Origin: JAMCRD01 sp964633405
GTDB lineage: Bacteria; Patescibacteriota; Minisyncoccia; UBA6257; Colwellbacteraceae
Assembly: GCA_964633405.1 (NCBI GenBank)
Contig: CAZWFV010000026.1
Coordinates: 1-5,054 of the forward strand
Length of the DNA: 5,054 bases
Direction: 5' to 3'
The first letter of the stretch is position 1. Each line of letters starts with the position of its first letter. The position numbers were made by a program, and so were the translations under genes. Below, one piece after another: positions 4,438 to 5,054 of this stretch. The notes beneath the pieces were generated by a model. It searched no databases, was not told the DNA's origin, and saw only the letters and a program-made list of their open reading frames with translations.

Positions 4438-5054
4438 TTAGAGGAATGGGACCAGAAGTAAAGCGATGATGTTTATTATCTTGATCACCGGGTTTATCGC
4501 CGGCCCGGCGGTGTCCTTGTATGGATCGCCGACCGTATCGCCCGTAATCGCCGCCTTGTGCGCTTCCGAACCCTTGCCGCCCAGATTGCCCTCTTCTATG
4601 TATTTCTTAGCGTTATCCCAAGCAGCTCCGCCCGAGGTCATGGATATGGCGACAAAGATACCGGTGACGATTGATCCAACCAGCAAGCCGCCTAAGGCCT
4701 CCGGGCCAAGAATAAAGGCGACGGCGATCGGCACAAGCACGGGCAGTAGGGCCGGCACAATCATTTCCTTGATGGCTGCCGAAGTTACGATATCCACGCT
4801 CTTGGCGTAATCCGGCTTTGCGGTACCCGCCATAATTCCCGGAATCTCCCTGAACTGACGCCTAACTTCATTAACGACGCTGCCGGCGGCTTTACCCACC
4901 GCGCGCATGGAGATCGAGGCAAATAGATAGGGGATCATCCCACCGAGGAGAAGCCCGACTATGATCCTCGGATCGGACAAGTCGAAGGAGATTATGCTGC
5001 CTTTATTCTGCAGGGCCTGAACGTAGGAGGAGAACAACACGACCGCAGCCAGTC
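4438..5054 (-). CDS. hppA: Membrane-bound proton-translocating pyrophosphatase, C-terminal part (5' end outside window)
   Basis: The last 204 residues of a membrane pyrophosphatase are present; the family is usually about 650-800 residues, so most of the gene lies beyond the right edge. The frame stays open to the last base (leading L-A-A-V-V), so the apparent start at the GTG 5040 is internal. The enzyme splits cytoplasmic PPi and pumps H+ or Na+ across the membrane. Counting from the first complete codon, D146-N-A-K149-K150 and D172-x3-D176-x2-K179-D180 match the Mg-PPi-binding residues of the mung bean enzyme (D691/K694/K695 and D723/D727/K730/D731). Hydrophobic segments lie near 1-14, 29-49, 98-116, 119-138 and 186-204. 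The tail DTAGPAINPVIKIINIIALL resembles K+-independent H+ pumps more than Na+ pumps, but the residue that decides K+ dependence is upstream of the window. It is the first visible gene of the leftward hppA-clpP-tyrS unit. Confidence 0.96.
   Translation of the reverse strand, partial: LAAVVLFSSYVQALQNKGSIISFDLSDPRIIVGLLLGGMIPYLFASISMRAVGKAAGSVVNEVRRQFREIPGIMAGTAKPDYAKSVDIVTSAAIKEMIVPALLPVLVPIAVAFILGPEALGGLLVGSIVTGIFVAISMTSGGAAWDNAKKYIEEGNLGGKGSEAHKAAITGDTVGDPYKDTAGPAINPVIKIINIIALLLVPFL

Noticed and set aside
4466..4810. Plus-strand open frame opposite hppA
   Set aside because: It is the mirror of the conserved pyrophosphatase membrane segments and metal-binding motifs; there is no independent support.
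5038..5040. GTG as the true start of the right-hand gene
   Set aside because: The frame continues open with conserved hydrophobic residues to the window edge, and the family is several hundred residues longer; the gene is simply cut off.

Overview
The window carries five protein-coding genes in full or nearly full view plus one glycine-rich protein cut by the left edge, packed with almost no intergenic space. There are no rRNA or tRNA genes, insertion sequences or CRISPR repeats that I can see. The housekeeping genes read as ordinary bacterial chromosome. The mix is a single-subunit membrane pyrophosphatase, a ClpP, a bacterial-type TyrRS, two rRNA-methyltransferase-type genes, tight gene overlaps, weak ribosome-binding sites, and a secreted glycine-rich protein with phage-tail-fibre-like GGTG motifs. 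It fits best with an uncultivated, compact-genome bacterium such as a Patescibacteria/CPR (Parcubacteria-like) lineage. That assignment is an inference from protein flavour and compactness, not proven. TGA is used as a stop (end of the first methyltransferase), so the recoded-TGA lineages (Gracilibacteria, Absconditabacteria) are unlikely.

Layout from left to right. (1) Minus strand, 1-800: the N-terminal 266 codons of a secreted or membrane-anchored glycine-rich protein running off the left edge. (2) 801-921: a short AT-rich divergent promoter region with a perfect TATAAT for the leftward gene and a candidate TTGACG-type promoter for the rightward genes. (3) Plus strand, 922-2546: rlmB (SpoU-family rRNA 2'-O-methyltransferase) and a COG1092-type SAM methyltransferase, joined by a 4-base ATGA overlap. 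(4) 2543-2563: a perfect 8-bp hairpin that contains the stop codons of both converging genes. (5) Minus strand, 5054 to 2560: the 3' end of hppA (membrane pyrophosphatase), then clpP after 17 bases, then tyrS starting 26 bases inside clpP. This is very probably one transcription unit reading hppA-clpP-tyrS.

Functionally, the rightward pair looks like a ribosome-modification unit. The leftward trio combines ion pumping from pyrophosphate, proteolysis and tRNA charging. Charging by TyrRS releases PPi, which HppA could use, but these genes may simply be co-transcribed housekeeping functions.

The points most worth a second look are three: the glycine-rich protein that joins a signal peptide, tail-fibre-like GGTG repeats and a polyglycine domain; the ClpP whose catalytic-triad aspartate position is an asparagine; and the hairpin in which the two convergent TAG stop codons pair with each other. 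I found no convincing new multi-gene system.
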